This document shows, one piece after another, positions 22,471 to 35,091 of a DNA stretch of 64,000 bases. The position numbers were made by a program, and so were the translations under genes. The stretch comes from Dugong dugon. Taxonomy: Eukaryota; Chordata; Mammalia; Sirenia; Dugongidae. The first letter of the stretch is position 1, and the number at the start of each line of letters is the position of its first letter. The stretch spans positions 2,269,501 to 2,333,500 of the forward strand of contig CM057465.1 in NCBI GenBank assembly GCA_030035585.1, read 5' to 3'. The notes beneath the pieces are model-generated. The model did no database searches, was not told the origin of the DNA, and saw nothing but the letters and a program-made list of their open reading frames with translations.

Positions 22471-23863
22471 GGGCAGCCTGTGAAGTTGGGCCTGGGTCCT
22501 GCTTGCAGAGCACTGCAGTCACGTGTGGAAGGCTCAGTCACAGGATGAGCAGACATTGTGGCTACCAAGCCTGTAATTTCGAAGCTTTATGATCTTAAAA
22601 TCCCATAATTTCATAGAACGTAGCCCGGTTGGGAAAGCCCGCCCAAGACTGTAATGCCTGGTTCAGTCTCTAACTTCCGTGCAGCACAGGTGGGTGGGCA
22701 GTGAGTGGGTCTGGGTCTTGGCACTGTCCCCACCTGTGCCCACAGACCTCCCCTCAACCATAGGGAGCACATGTGGGGCATGGACGGCACAAATGAGGCC
22801 CTCAGGGCCATGTGGAGCCTTGAAAGGGCCAGGGACACACATGGGCACTCGAGTCCACGAGCAGCAAGGCGGGGGTGGGCCGTCTGCCCAGAGGTCATGG
22901 CTCTGACCACAGAGACAAGCTAAGTGACAGTATGCAGGGCCTGCCCAGGACACACCCCTCCTCCCCGAGACGCTGAGGCACAACCCCAAGCAGCCAGTGG
23001 TCAGTGTCACACGGCCAGGGTTCAAATCCCCTCTTGGACGCTGTGACGTGAGTAGTACAGAGGCCCCCGATGCCCCCTCTGCAACACTGCAATGCTTACT
23101 CCATGCAGAGGACGCAGATGGGGGAGCAGTGGACGGTGGCTGCAGGGGTCCGGCTCCTAAGTTTGCACTTCGACCTCCGCCCCTCTCTCCACGACTCCCA
23201 GCAGTCCTCGGGAACTCTCTATCTGTGTCCCTATCAGTCCATCAGAGTCCACATTCCTGAGCCTCCTGCTCATCCCCTCCCACGACCCCACCCTCTGGTC
23301 CACAGGGTCCTGCTCCAGAAGACACTTCGTGAGGGAGCTCAGCGTCCATGGTCAGGGACAGCTTGTGATCTTCCCAGCAGCTGGCAGCTCAGCTGAGTAC
23401 TCTCTCTGTGTCTCAGCGTCTCCCCGACCCCTCGGCCACAGCCCCTACCCTGTCTGACCTTGCACAAGACCCTCTCCTTGTGTGCACCCTCACCTAGATG
23501 AACTCACCCCTACTGCCCATGGGCCGGGGTCTATGTGTTCCGCTAGGTGTCTTCTGACACCTCACCTGGATGTTCTCAGACCCCACGTGACCAGGAAGTT
23601 CCCATCACTGCCCCTCCCCCAACTTCAGTTCTCTGCTGTTGCTCTTCCCTTTGGACAATGGCTCCATGGAGGTGGGCGTCACCTTCACAGGGTCTCTCCT
23701 GCCCTCCCTACTTCAAGCCATCAGCACCTTCCATCACAGCTTCCTCTGAGCAGGTCTGCCGCCCACTCTCCACTCTCTCATCTACCCAGCACCCCTCAAT
23801 CACCTCCTCCAGACCCCAGCTTCCTGGAGAAGCGGCCTTTAGATAAAAGCCACTGGTTTCACC
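22471..23863 (+). other. Unique GC-rich DNA, no gene recognised
   Basis: No repeat recognised, and a number of overlapping open frames up to 129 codons on both strands. None has a recognisable domain. Confidence 0.5.
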
Positions 23864-24033
23864 CCATTTAGCGCTGCAGTGCTTAAGATCTAAGGCTACT
23901 AACCAAAAAAGGTCAGCAGTTCGAGTCTACCAGCTGCTCCTTGGAAAGGCTATGGGGCAGTTCTACTCTGTTCTATAGAGTCACTTTGAGTCAGCATCCA
24001 CTGGACGCAGCGGGTTTGGTTTTTGGGTTTAGC
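23864..24033 (+). mobile_element. AfroSINE (short form)
   Basis: Head TTAGCGCTGCAGTGCTTAAG, B-box-like CAGCAGTTCGAGTCTACC, body GGCTATGGGGCAGTTCTACT, tail AGAGTCACTTTGAGTCAGCA, then GCGGGTTTGGTTTTTGGG. Confidence 0.92.
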
Positions 24034-24304
24034 ACTGCTCAGAGGCTCCACACCATTGTTAGGGCAAGCCCACCCTGCTTTACTAGACTGCGGAGACCGT
24101 GAATGATCTGACCTTTCTCTCCTCACCAGTCTGGAGTCCCACCCCCCCCTTTCCTGACCATCAGCCAAGGTCAGGCCTCTCTGTGTTTCCTCCAAAGCTG
24201 CCTGTGAGATGCTCTTCCTCCCTGTTCTGGGAATCCCTGCTCTTCCTTTGATTCTCGGATTAAGCAAGGCGTGTTTTAAACACTTGGAGCTCCCACAGGT
24301 TCAA

Positions 24305-24323
24305 ACGCACACACACACGTGCA

Positions 24324-24370
<47 letters not shown>

Positions 24371-24376
24371 ACACAA
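24305..24376. repeat. (CA)n microsatellite
   Basis: Nearly perfect dinucleotide run with a few GCACAC interruptions. Confidence 0.97.
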
Positions 24377-24689
24377 ACTCAAGCTGCTTACTGTCTTTCG
24401 CCCTGAGGCAGCCCTTCCAGCCTGTGCCATTGCTCTGGGTAACCAGAGGATTCCTGGTGAGACCCTCAGCAAGGATGAAGGCAGCACAGGAATGGACACT
24501 CTCCTGGAGCCTCCCTCCATCTCAGGTCCTGCCCACACTGCTGCGGTTGCCATGGCAGTGCCAGCTCCAGGCTTCCAGGTGCCCCCAGCCCCGCACCCCA
24601 CCCCCACCTGAGAAGTGAGGGAGCCACAACTTAACTCAAGCCTGTGTAGGCAGAATGGGGGGGTCTCTGGCTCACAGTCAGACTTGTCC

Positions 24690-24800
24690 CTGTCTGTCTT
24701 CATCCTTCCTCCCTGTCCCTCTGTCTGTCCCCACCCTGCCTCCTTGTGCCTCTGTCTGTCCCACCCTCCCTCCCTGTGCCTCTGTCTGTCCCACCCGTCT
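24690..24800. repeat. Three-copy minisatellite of 30-31 bp
   Basis: Units built on CCTCTGTCTGTCCCACCCT, then CCTCCCTGTG, repeat three times in C/T-rich DNA. Confidence 0.85.
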
Positions 24801-26814
24801 TCCCCAAGTCCTGCTTTCTCATTGCTGTGTCTCTCTGTTCATGGACCCCACTTTCTCCACTCTGCACCAAACCATATCTACATATCCACCGCCCCCAAGT
24901 TCTACAGGAGCCTCAAAGATCTGCAGAAGGAGCCGATGGGCTGGGCTTGGACTACCTGTGTTGTCCTGGTGCCCAGAGGGGCTGGCACTGCTTGGTACAG
25001 CTCAGGTAGGACCACAGGTGATGGCCACTAGCCCGGTGGCCCACATCATTTCTACCCAGTGCAGCATCGAATTCCTCGGCTTCCCCATGACAGTCCAGGA
25101 GTCCTCTTGAGCAGCAGCATGTGCACCCTGTGTGGGTTGGCCAAGGTCCTGGAATACGGGATCCTGGTGTCCTCCCAGCAAAGGCAGCCTCAGAGCTCTT
25201 CTCAGCCATGCTCCAGGCTCAATGACAGACCCACCCCTGTCCAGGCTGCGGGCTGGGCATGGGGGGCGTGGGGGGGATCATAGGTCTCAGACATGGGAGG
25301 TAACCTCCTTGCCTTCCACATGGAGGGCTTTATCTTCCTCCTCAAAGCTCCCATCTTCTCTGCTTATCAAAGGTGCACCATCACACCTGCCAAGCTGAGA
25401 GGGCGCCAGCTCCGGACAGGACCCTGCACCTGTCCTTCCATCTGTCACCCCGTGCTGTCCCCCAGGAGAATGAGGAGAAGAACTGGGCCTGCAAGTCCTC
25501 CGGTGGCTTCCAGATTCATCCATGGGCCTTTGAGCATCTCCCTCGGGAGAGCTGATGAAGCTTCAAGAGGAAGCTGACCCACCAGACAATGCGGGGCTAC
25601 AGCATGCTTCTTTACCACCTCCCCCGGCAAGGTAACAATAGAGAGGGTGCATTGACTTCTGCCTAAAGGAACATTAAGTTTTATTGACCCAAGAGGTTTC
25701 TATCGATTCACTTGGACGCAAGGTCAGACTGTGCCCCAGGAGTGTGGCCCGGCCCCTTGCCCAAGTAGGGAGACAATATTGGCTCTTTCAGGCTATCACT
25801 CAGCGGCCTGGCCACCACGGTCCATTCTCAAGGTCAATCCAGTCAACAATGGCAGGAAGGACTAAATGACAAAGCAGAACAAAGCAGCCCAGAGCCTGGA
25901 TATGCCAAGAACACCCGTCAAGAGTGCAGAGAAGAACAGCACCCTGCTCTCATTAACGTCTGTCACCGAACACTCACTGGTTCCAGGTCTTTCCATCTCT
26001 TCCTTTGCAACTCAGATAAGCCCCTTGGTGCCCACAGCCCCAGACTCCCTGAGTTTACCTCTGGTCACAGGGCCAGACCACTCCACAGTACACATGGCTG
26101 AGAGCATGCAGACACCCATGGACTCTCTTCACCTCATTTCTCCTTAGCCAAAGCCAAGCATGCCCCTTCTGGCTTGCACACAGCAGGAGGCATCTGGGGA
26201 CACCCACAGGACCACCTTCCATGCCTTTCCGGCACTTAGTGGCTGGACAAAGTGCAGGTTGCTGAAATCCTAATGTGGTATTTCTTCTATTTGCAATGTG
26301 CTACATTCTTCTCACTCTGGCAGTTTGGAAAGAAAGAAGTCTGGAAGACTCAGGAAGCTCATCAAGCATTAGGTGATCTCAGTTCTGGTGACCATGATAG
26401 TAAGATGCTCTGAGCTGTTGTGGAGACAAGCGCAATTCTTCATCCGAGATACGAGTGTCCCTCCGGGTGGCCCTGCCTCAATTCCCGTGGCCAAACCAAG
26501 CATGCTCAAGGGTAGAGATGCTGGAATCAAAGAATCAAAGAAGAAAGCCATGCCCAGCTTGTCTGCAGAATCTATTTTCAATCCCCAGTTGGGGGTAGGT
26601 GTCCTTGAGAACTAGTGAGTTCTGGAAGGACAGCATCCTTGTGACTTCCTGGAGCAAGGACATTCCCAACCGAGATCTCCAGGCCTGAGGCACCACAGTC
26701 AGGCTTGGCTGTGCCCTCTCGGTGGTCAGTGAGGTTGTGATCACCTGGTTCCCTTTGAACAGATCAGCTGGATGTTTTGTGACCATTTCCCTGTGGGTTA
26801 AGCCTGAATGTTCC
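24801..26814 (+). other. Unique DNA, no gene recognised
   Basis: About 2 kb with no repeat family that I can name. Short open frames occur on both strands without domains. A segment near 25675-25860 has the look of a diverged repeat but could not be assigned. Confidence 0.5.
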
Positions 26815-27243
26815 TGTAAGGTGATTCTTCACATGCAAGGAAACGAAAACAGAAGACAGAAAAGGAATGGATGCATTCAAATTGTGGTGTTGGCAAAGAA
26901 TACTGAATATACCATGGACTGCCGGAAGAATAAGCATATCAGTCTTAGAGGAAATACAACCAGAATGCTCCTTAAAAGTAAGGATGGTGAGACTTGGGCT
27001 CCTTACTTTGGACACATCATCAGAAAAGACCAATCGCTAGAAAAGGAATCATGTTTGGTAACGTGGAGGATCAATGAAAATGAGGGAAACCCTCATCAAG
27101 ATGGACTGACACAACAGCCTCAAGAATGGACTCAAACATGCCAGCCATCATGAAGATGGTGCAGGACTGGGCTGTGTTTGGTTCTGTTGCCCATAAGGTC
27201 ATTGTCACAAGTCAGAGCCAATGGGACGGCACCTCACAACAGC
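26815..27243 (+). mobile_element. RTE-clade LINE, 3' fragment
   Basis: Sense orientation. ATTGTGGTGTTGGCAAAGAA, then TATACCATGGACTGCCGGAA, encodes the RTE C-terminal segment (WCWxRILNxPWTAK-like). It ends GGGACGGCACCTCACAACAG. 5'-truncated. Confidence 0.92.
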
Positions 27244-27539
27244 AGTAACAAGGACATGGATCTTCATTCATGCAACGGAGGTGATGATCTGGCTCTGCTG
27301 GACTCCTGGCATCAACACACCTCTCAGCTACAGTTCACCTGCTTTAAACTGCTACAACTGGATTAGAACATCCCCACTCCATTCAAAACCCGTTGTGTGC
27401 ACCCCTCTGGATCAGGCATTGGGACACAGCTGGGACCCCTCCCCCCTGCCAGTGCTGTGGGATCAGGCTGAGCAAGGCACCCTCAGTCACTGTCCTCTAA
27501 GGACTCAGGAGGACATGGCTGAGTCCCAGCCACCACCTT

Positions 27540-27716
27540 CCACACTCACTGTTCTTCTAGCAAATCCCATAACCTCAGTGAGCCCTGATTCTGCATCTGT
27601 AAGTGGGGATTAGTAGAATTAGCCTCTTTGGTTGATTGGTTTGTTTTTGAGGATTAGATGAGAGAAAGCAGGTAAAACAACAGAGCAGGTTGCCTGACAC
27701 ACGGTAGATGTGCTCT
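27540..27716 (+). mobile_element. MIR SINE
   Basis: CATAACCTCAGTGAGCCCTG, CTGCATCTGTAAGTGGGG, GGATTAGATGAGAGAAAGCA, TGCCTGACACACGGTAGATG. Confidence 0.8.
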
Positions 27717-28053
27717 TGTCAGGTGCCGTCAAGTTGGACCAACTCACAGCAACCTACCCTCAGTGGAAGGAAATGCTGCCCAGTGCTGCGCCATCTCCAC
27801 AATCAGCAGGGGATCACACCATTGTGATCCATAAGACTTTCATTGGCTGATTTTCAGAAACATATCACCAGGCCTTTATTCCTAGTCTGCCTTAGTCGGG
27901 AAGCTCTGCTGAAACCGGTTCAGCATCCTAGCAACACGTAAGCTTCACTGACAGACAGTTGGTGGCTGCACATGAGGTGCATTGGCCGGGAATCGAACCC
28001 AGGTTCCCCTCATGGAAGGCAAGAATTCTACCACTGATCCACTCAGAAACACC
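27717..28053 (-). mobile_element. tRNA-Gly-derived SINE
   Basis: Complement. The plus strand ends with the reverse of a tRNA-Gly-like head: TGCATTGGCCGGGAATCGAA (B-box side) and AGAATTCTACCACTGATCCA (A-box side). Its left end, AGGTGCCGTCAAGTTGGACC, is the RTE-like tail. The tRNA part is better kept than in the copy at 19045. Confidence 0.9.
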
Positions 28054-30394
28054 ACTTCCTCCCCCTCCCTTTTCTCATCTAAGAGATGACAAAGCACCAA
28101 GAAAGATGGGCACAAAAGGCCCCAGAGGCCCCTATGGGACCCCCTCCCTTCTCCAGAATGAGCCCATCGGCTCCCTCTTGGAGGTAGAGAGCTCTGGAAG
28201 GAGATAAGACACGTGTGGGGAGCGGGCATGCTTGCGGTGGGGCTACATGGACAAACTCTCACCTGACCCCCAACCATCCTCTCCCTCAGGGACAGGCCCT
28301 CGTACACCCTCACCTCTGCTGTTCCTGGGCCCCTCCTGGGAGGTAAATCCTCACCTGCCTAACTCAGACACAGCAGATTGCTTCCCTCTGTCCAGTCTCC
28401 CCAGGCACATGTCTAGCTCCACACCTGTCTCCGTAGCACCAGACCTCTGGGAAAACCGTCTGCTCTGGAAATCTCATATGTGTATGAGTGACCTCTGAAA
28501 CTCCACTCCTGATGTTCTCTTCTTCCATCTTTCCCAGCCCAGCAGTGCCACTGCCATCCACACAGCCGTTCAGGCTGCAGACCTCGGGTTCCCTCCCCTT
28601 GCCAAGTCCCTTGCCATCCTCTCTCTCTCCCTCTTCTTTCCTGTGTCACCTCAAGAGCTTCCCAGAGGACATGTCTATGGACAGCCTAGATGAAATGACC
28701 TGGTGGACCCCCGGCCAGTACTGTGGGCCCACCTCTCCCAGGATAGCTGAGATGCCCAGCCTGGAATCAGAGAGGCCATTCTGAGGCTGCCTTCCACTGT
28801 GGTAAAGACCCTAATTGGCAAAGACCCTAATTGTCTGCCCATCTACTGGGAGGACCTGGTCCCACTGCACTGACCTCTGCCCTCTACGGGCAGCTAGGAG
28901 CTGGGGTGGTGTTTGGGGGGTTCCACAGCCATGCGAGTGACTCACCAGCTGGCTCTGTGGCTGCACTGGTGGATCTCGGAGCTGAGCGGGGTGGGGGCAA
29001 GATATGCGCAGAGAGAGATCCTTGAGGATGGGGCACAGCGGGCAGAGGCTAGCACTGTGGGCCCCAGGATCTGTCCAGACCCCAACCCACTCCCTGAAGA
29101 CCCTGGGATGCCCTAAGAGGAAGTAAACCCTTCTGTTCCCAAGATGGAGTGGCATGCAATGATGGGGAGGCTCTCTCCATGGGTGGAGGAGTGAGGCCTG
29201 GAGAGAGCACCAGGGAAAGTCCCCGCAGCTGGGAGGTATGTAACTAAGTCACGTAGAGGAGAGTGTGGACATACCTGAGCTGAGATGGACTTCAAGGGGC
29301 CTTGTGTCGAGAGAGGACCCTTCACTGGCTGGGGGGGGCAGCAAGCAGAGACTCAGCAGATACTTCCCCCGATCCCCCGGGCTTCCAGAATGGCGCCATC
29401 TGCAATATTTTCACCCCATAGCAATTCCAGCATGTCTTCAAGTTCTCCCAGACTGAGTCTCCCCAGATGAACTACATTTCGCATCGGTATTATCTACAAA
29501 TCCATTTCTCGATGACAAATGGACTATAAATGAGGAGGAGAAGGGAAGACATCCCCCCTAACACTTTAATAACTGCGCTCTCCTCACCAGCTCGGAGAGA
29601 CTCACAGTAAATCGTGGACCCTTAATAAAAATGGATGATAACGCAGCACAGCTCTCCTCTCCTGGGTCTGAACGCAGGCAGGGCGGCAGGCAGACTGTGG
29701 TGGGGGGCACTGGCCTCAGGGCATGGTGGGGACTGCAGCCTGAGGTGGGGTCCCGGGTTTGCCTGCAGGAGGAGGGCAAGGACTCCTTGATCCCTCTGAT
29801 CCCCGCGCCTGGCACATTAGGTGCTTGACAAACACTTGACGAATGAACTTTGCCAAATGAAGTCACTCCAGAGATGGGTTGAACTTGAACTTGACTGAGA
29901 GCCCATATGAGCACTATTCCTGGGAACAAACTCATTCTTATGTAGCAGATGAAATATTTTAGCCCAACTTGAATTTCCATCCGTGTTTGCTGGGCAGTTT
30001 CTAACCAGTGAACATGGTTAACTGTCCAGTCCCTCACCTTACAGAGCCCTCCTTCCTGGGCTGGGGTCAGATGCTGACCAAGGCCGGAAACCAGCCACTG
30101 TCCTCGGGTGAGATAAGACCAATCGCTAGATTGATCAAAAAAGAGACCACTGAAGACCACAGCAGGAGCAGCGTCTGTGAGAATGTATGGGTAGAGACCG
30201 GGTTTCACTGGTTTAGGGGTGAGCAGCAGAAGAGAAAGAGGGGCAGGAAGTGGAAAAAACTTGTTCTAAGGGGCTTGGCTATCAAGGGGAACAGGAGTGT
30301 GGCACGTAGAAAGGATGTAGGGACAAGAAGGGTTTGTTCATTAGTTCATTCATTTGTTCCGTAGTTACTTTTCTTTTTAAGGTGGATGGTACTT
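28054..30394 (+). other. Unique GC-rich DNA
   Basis: No gene recognised. The largest non-repeat open frame of the window (216 codons, minus strand, 29558-30208) lies here but shows no domain. 29783-29860 resembles an L2 3' end (GCCTGGCACATTAGGTGCTT). 29400-29640 is AT-balanced and discussed as a possible conserved non-coding element. Confidence 0.5.
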
Positions 30395-30440
30395 ACACAC
30401 ACACATATATATATATATACATATATATATATATTATTGT
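30395..30440. repeat. (CA)n/(TA)n microsatellite
   Basis: ACACACACA followed by an ATATAT run. Confidence 0.92.
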
Positions 30441-31261
30441 GGTCAAATATATATAACAAAATATTTACCATTTCAATCATTTTCAGGTGTACACCTCAGC
30501 AGCATTAATTACGCTCACCATGTTGTACAACCATCACCACTCTCCGTTTCCAGAATTTTCCATCGAATTGAACAGAAACCCAGTGCCCCAGGCAGGGCCC
30601 TCCGCTTCCATCCTGCCCTGGTAACCACCAGTGAACTTTGGTCACTGTGCATTTGTCTGTTCTGGATATCTCACACAAGTGGGAACACGCAGTCACTCTC
30701 CTTTTGTGTTGGGGCTCTTTCACTCAACATCATGTTTTCAAGTGTTACCCATGCCGTAATCATCTAGTGCTGCTGTAACAGAAATACCACAAGTGGATGG
30801 CTTTAACAGAGCGAAATTTGTTCTCTCACAGTCTAGGAGACTAGAAGTTCCAATTCCGGGTGCCAGCTCCAGGGGAAGGCTCTCTGTCAGCCCTGGAGGA
30901 AGGTCCTTGGCATCAGTCTTCCCCAGTCTTGGAGCTTCTCAGCGCAGGGACTCCAGGTCCAAAGGACACACTGTTCTCCTGGCTCTTGTTCCCATGTGTC
31001 TCTGCTCACTTCTCTCTTTTATATCTCAAAAGAGGTTGACTTAAGACACAACCTAATCTTGTAGATTGAGGTCTGACTCATTAACATAACTGTGGCTAAT
31101 CCCAGCTCATTAACATCACTGAGGCAGGATTTATAACACATAGGAAAATCACATCAGATGACAAAATCGTGGATAATCACACAGTACTGGGAATCATGAA
31201 CTAGCCAAGCTGACACACATTTTTGGGGACACAGTTCAATCCATGACAACCCATGTTGTAA
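30441..31261 (-). mobile_element. Old L1 3' UTR fragment, split by a MaLR LTR
   Basis: The plus strand reads as the complement of an old L1 3' region: CACCATGTTGTACAACCATC, TGGTAACCACCAGTGAACTT, CACTCAACATCATGTTTTCA. It resumes after the LTR with ACCCATGTTGTA (31249-31260). Confidence 0.78.
30752..31248 (-). mobile_element. MaLR (MLT1-like) solo LTR with 5-bp duplication
   Basis: Complement orientation, TG...CA ended (TGCCGTAATCATCTAGTGCT to ACAGTTCAATCCATGACA). The same five bases, ACCCA, flank it at 30747-30751 and 31249-31253. This is the 5-bp duplication expected of ERVL/MaLR integration, here into the old L1 fragment. No internal retroviral region. Confidence 0.95.
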
Positions 31262-31398
31262 GGAGCCCTGGTGGCACAGCAGTTAAGCTCTCAGCTGCTA
31301 ACCAAAAGGTTGGCAGTTCGAATCCACCAACCACTCCTTGGAAATTCTGTGCGGAAGTTCTACTCTGCCCTAGAGGGTCGCTATGAGTCAGAACCTCA
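31262..31398 (+). mobile_element. AfroSINE (short form)
   Basis: Near-consensus head GGAGCCCTGGTGGCACAGCA and B-box GGCAGTTCGAATCCACC, tail GAGGGTCGCTATGAGTCAGA. Confidence 0.95.
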
Positions 31399-31571
31399 TT
31401 TCTCTTTATGGCTGAGTGAAAAGAAAAAAATCTTAAGAAAATAAAGAGAGATGAGTCAGACTTTCCCATGGCAAGGAAGGTCAGGGCACACAGCTGCAGG
31501 ACAGCTTGTCCAAGGCATGGAGTAACTGAAAAGGTCCATTGTGCCGGTGGGATATGAGCACTTGGGTAGGG

Positions 31572-31765
31572 GTGGAGGTCCCTGGGTGTCTCAAACAGTT
31601 TGCACCGGTTTACTAACCTAAATGTTGGCAGTTTGAACCCACCGAGTGGAGCTGCAGAAGAAAGGCCTGGAGATTCTCTTCTGTAAATATCACAGCCAAA
31701 AAAAACACTATGGAGAAGTTCTGCTCTGTAACACACGGGGTTATCATGAGTCGGATTTGTTCTTT
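31572..31765 (+). mobile_element. AfroSINE (long form, diverged)
   Basis: AGGTCCCTGGGTGTCTCAAA head, GGCAGTTTGAACCCACC B-box, AAAGGCCTGGAGATTCTCTT middle, GGTTATCATGAGTCGGATTT tail. Confidence 0.88.
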
Positions 31766-34700
31766 CTGATGTTTGGTGGGGTGGAGTGGGGTCAGAAGGG
31801 CTGGTGAGATGGGCGGAGTGTGCTCTGCTACAGGAGGGAGGGCTGGCACCAAGGGAGATATCTACAGAAGAGGGAGAGGGAAGGACTGGCCTTGGCAGAA
31901 GATCCCCTTCATGTCCGTGTGGAGGACAGACAGCAAGGGGTGGACCTCAGTGAGTGTGGCTGGGGGTCCAAGGGGTCTGAACACCCCTGCGTTAACATCC
32001 ACACCCATGAACCCCCATCCCTGGCTGTGCTCAAGGAAGAGAGATGAGTGAATCCCCCGGGGTCCCCCAGTGGCTGGAGGGGTGGCTACTGTTTCCCACC
32101 CCAGCCTCCTGGGAAGAGCGGTCGCCATGGAAACCTCCTGATGTCTGACTAAATTTCAGAACTGGGAATTTTTTAGTCAATCAAGAGATTCAATTAGCTG
32201 AATGGCATTTAGTAACGCATGGCCATGCGGCACTAATTCCGCTTTCGGGGAGATAATTGGTGTGTTTGCGAAGGAGGGCAATTCAATATTTATCAGCCGT
32301 TGGTTTTCAGTAAATGAATATTCTGTTGGCATTCTCTCCTTAGAGATGTCATCTTTTCCCAAACCTGCAGATGAGGGTCCCCTTTGTGGCACATCAACTG
32401 ACTCGGTCACTGCACTCAGAGCTCAGTGGACACTGAGCGCGGAGGACAGCGGCTGTGTTGTGGACCCAGCCGCCCGGGCACTGATCCTCTGAGGGGAGAG
32501 GAGAAGCCTCCTGGGACCTCACACCGGGTGTCACCTGAAGACCCTCTCCCTCAGCAGCTTCCCTAAGGGAAGCCCCCTCCCCCACGTTCTTCAACCTCCC
32601 CCAACAAGTAAAAACCAGTTGCCACAGCTTGACACCATGGCTTCTCTGTCAGCCTCCACAGAGTGGGGGGCTTCATTCACTGTCCCTGGGATCCGGGGGC
32701 CCAAGTCTCCAGGCGATGTTTGAGGATTGCCAGAGCCCCAAGGGGGCAGAAGCCAGTTGTGTTTCTTTGAAATGCAGAGTCCCGGGCCATGCCCTGGTTT
32801 CCTATAATGCACAGGAGCTGGCCCTGCTGGACGAGTTCCCGGACATGGAGGCTGGGACCCTGTGCAAAGCGCAGGAGACCAAGCCCGGCAGCCGCCCGAA
32901 CAGCCATCACCATCTGCAGCTGGACCTGCCCGGCCAGTGTCCCTCCAGAGTCCTGAAGGGCCTGGCTTTATGAGGGGCACTAGGGAGGCTGTTTTTCACA
33001 GCAGCCAGATCCTGGCAGCCACCCCCGGCTGTACCTGCCCGGCTCCAGGGTGCCTCCAGGTTGGTACCCAGACGCTGAGTGGGGCAGACAGGTGGGGCCT
33101 CTGCAGGCGCATCTTCAGCCTGGCTGGGCCGAGAGTGTCTGAAAATTAAAGACAGCCAGAGCTGCTGAGGGTGCATCTGAAGAGGGTCAGGGTGTGTGGG
33201 GTTTGTATAAAAGCAGAACTGAGAGGCAGGCTTCCTCCAAGGGCCATTACAAGGGGCCTGTCCTGTTATGTGTGCACAGCTGGGTGCTCGAGGCCACATG
33301 CTGAGGAGGTGCCCCTGCCCATCACCAGCCCCTCTGCCCACGCGTCCCTGCCTCCTGGGCAGCTTTCAGATACAGGGACCCCTGCCTCAGCCTAGCACAG
33401 CATCTGGTCCAAGCCCTGCCTCTCCAGTCCCCAAGGCACGAAGGCCAGCCGGCATCCCCTGAGACCCCACACACAGTGCGCGAGGCCCAGGCGGGGGCTG
33501 CCCTCCAGGCTGAGCTGCAGACTCACGGGCTGCCCTCGGCATCCTGGGAGCAGGGACGCTTTTCCCAGCACTTACCATTTGCTTCCAAAAAGTAAAGGTT
33601 CTAACAGTGTCTACGTGCATTTATTAGACTTTATCTGTACTTCACTTTGTCCCAGAAAGGACTCTGAGGGATATAATTCTGTCCTGTTGGATACCTACAC
33701 ATCTTCTCTTCTAAACCTAGCTCTCCCCAAGACCTGCCCTTCCCGGCAATAGGAGGACTTAGGAGGACACAAGGGAGGGCCTTCGAGATCATTCCAAGTA
33801 AACTCCTGTCTGTGCTGGCCACCGCGACCCCACAGTCCTGGGCATGGATGGCCCGCGTGCAGACGCCGTCTCTCCAGGAGCAGCTGACCCAGCTGGCCCT
33901 AACCACCCTCCCCTTACACACACCCTAACTGCCTTCCGAATCGTCCTAGATGGAGTCCTTCAGCTTATGCCAGAAGCGGCCCTGAATTCCTACCTAATTG
34001 AGCTCACGTCCTCAGAAGTCCCTCCGATGGATCTGTGTCCACCCTTCCTTGTACCGAAAGGTGTGTCCCCCCCACCTGCCCCAGGAACAAATCAAACTCA
34101 GAGGCAGGGAGAGGAAGCAGTGATGGCGGAGAGACTGGGGATCCTGAGGGAAGCAGGGGCACCCTGCGGGAGACCCTTTGTCACCCTCCAGGCAGAGGGG
34201 GGCAGAGAACCCCGGTCCACTCTTGTCTCCATGCCCCTGACCAGGGCAGGGCCTTCACTGTGGGCCACCAGCTCCCACAGGAGGGAGCGAGTCCAACAAG
34301 CAGCCACATCACACCCTCCCCCATGTCCACACTGGCTGCTAGTGCCAGGCTCTGCCTCACTTCCTGAGCCTTCTGCAAGTCCATTCCGGAAGGCAGGGGT
34401 GGCCATCTCCACCCCAAGTGTCTAAGGGACCAGGACATCCGTTTCCGATCTAGAAGGGATTGGGGAGCATGTTCAGAGAACCCTGCCCTATGCACACAGG
34501 AGCAAAGACCCCCTGGGGAGGAGAGGGACGCCAGGCCCTGAGTTCAGGGGCAAGGCCCAAGGGGAGCCAGGTGTGCCCCACCCTCGGCACCCACAGTGCC
34601 TACTCCACTTTGTCGGCCCCGGTGAGGCGTCGGGGCTGAACGACTGATCTCCCAGGTGTCTGCTTCCCCACCCAGGCCCCACCTCCAGAATCCAGCCAGG

Positions 34701-35044
34701 TGTGGTGAGAGGCGTTCCAGGCCTCAGGCTCTGGGGCCCCATCTCAGGTCGGTCTCCTCTAGCCTGCATGGGACTCCTGCCCATGGCAGGTGGAGGCAAC
34801 TTGTGGGGGCACCCAGCAGCACCCAGCAGGATGAGGGTGCAATGCACCTTTTGCGTGTGGCTCCGGGATCTTTGCCAGCTGAAAGCCAGGGCCTTCTGCT
34901 GAGAGGATAAGGCTTTGTGGGGGTCTCAGTGTCCTCAGCCGGGGAACGGGTTGATGGCAGTACCAACCTCAGGAACTGGGGGTAATTCAGGTAACGCGCA
35001 CCAAGACCTGAGTACAGGCTGTGAGCTATGGTCAACGCTCTACA
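31766..35044 (+). other. Unique GC-rich DNA with a possible conserved block
   Basis: More than 3 kb without any repeat I recognise. Open frames up to 193 codons (33844-34425) overlap others in conflicting frames and have no domain. 32150-32360 is distinct in composition and motif content and is listed separately. Confidence 0.5.
32150..32360 (+). promoter_or_regulatory. Candidate conserved non-coding element (possible enhancer)
   Basis: An AT-balanced, repeat-free block set in GC-rich flanks. Homeodomain-like cores are dense: CAATTAG near 32192, CTAATTC near 32233, ATAATTGG near 32253, CAATTCAATA near 32279. There is no tandem or transposon signature and no sustained reading frame with domain content. 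This is inferred from composition and motifs only; conservation was not tested. Confidence 0.3.
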
Positions 35045-35091
35045 CGTGTTTGCTATTACTGTTATTATTATTACTGTTATTATTATTGTGG

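Noticed and set aside
21905-22568. Two overlapping Pro-rich open frames above 200 codons (minus strand)
   Set aside because: They only translate an 18-bp stop-free minisatellite in two frames at once. No start context, domain or splice evidence.
29558-30208. 216-codon open frame on the minus strand
   Set aside because: Largest non-repeat frame, but no recognisable domain, it runs through an L2-like tail and GC-rich DNA, and neighbouring frames are equally open.
33844-34425. 193-codon open frame with overlapping frames on both strands
   Set aside because: GC-rich sequence with low stop density; no domain, no splice signals, conflicting frames of similar length.
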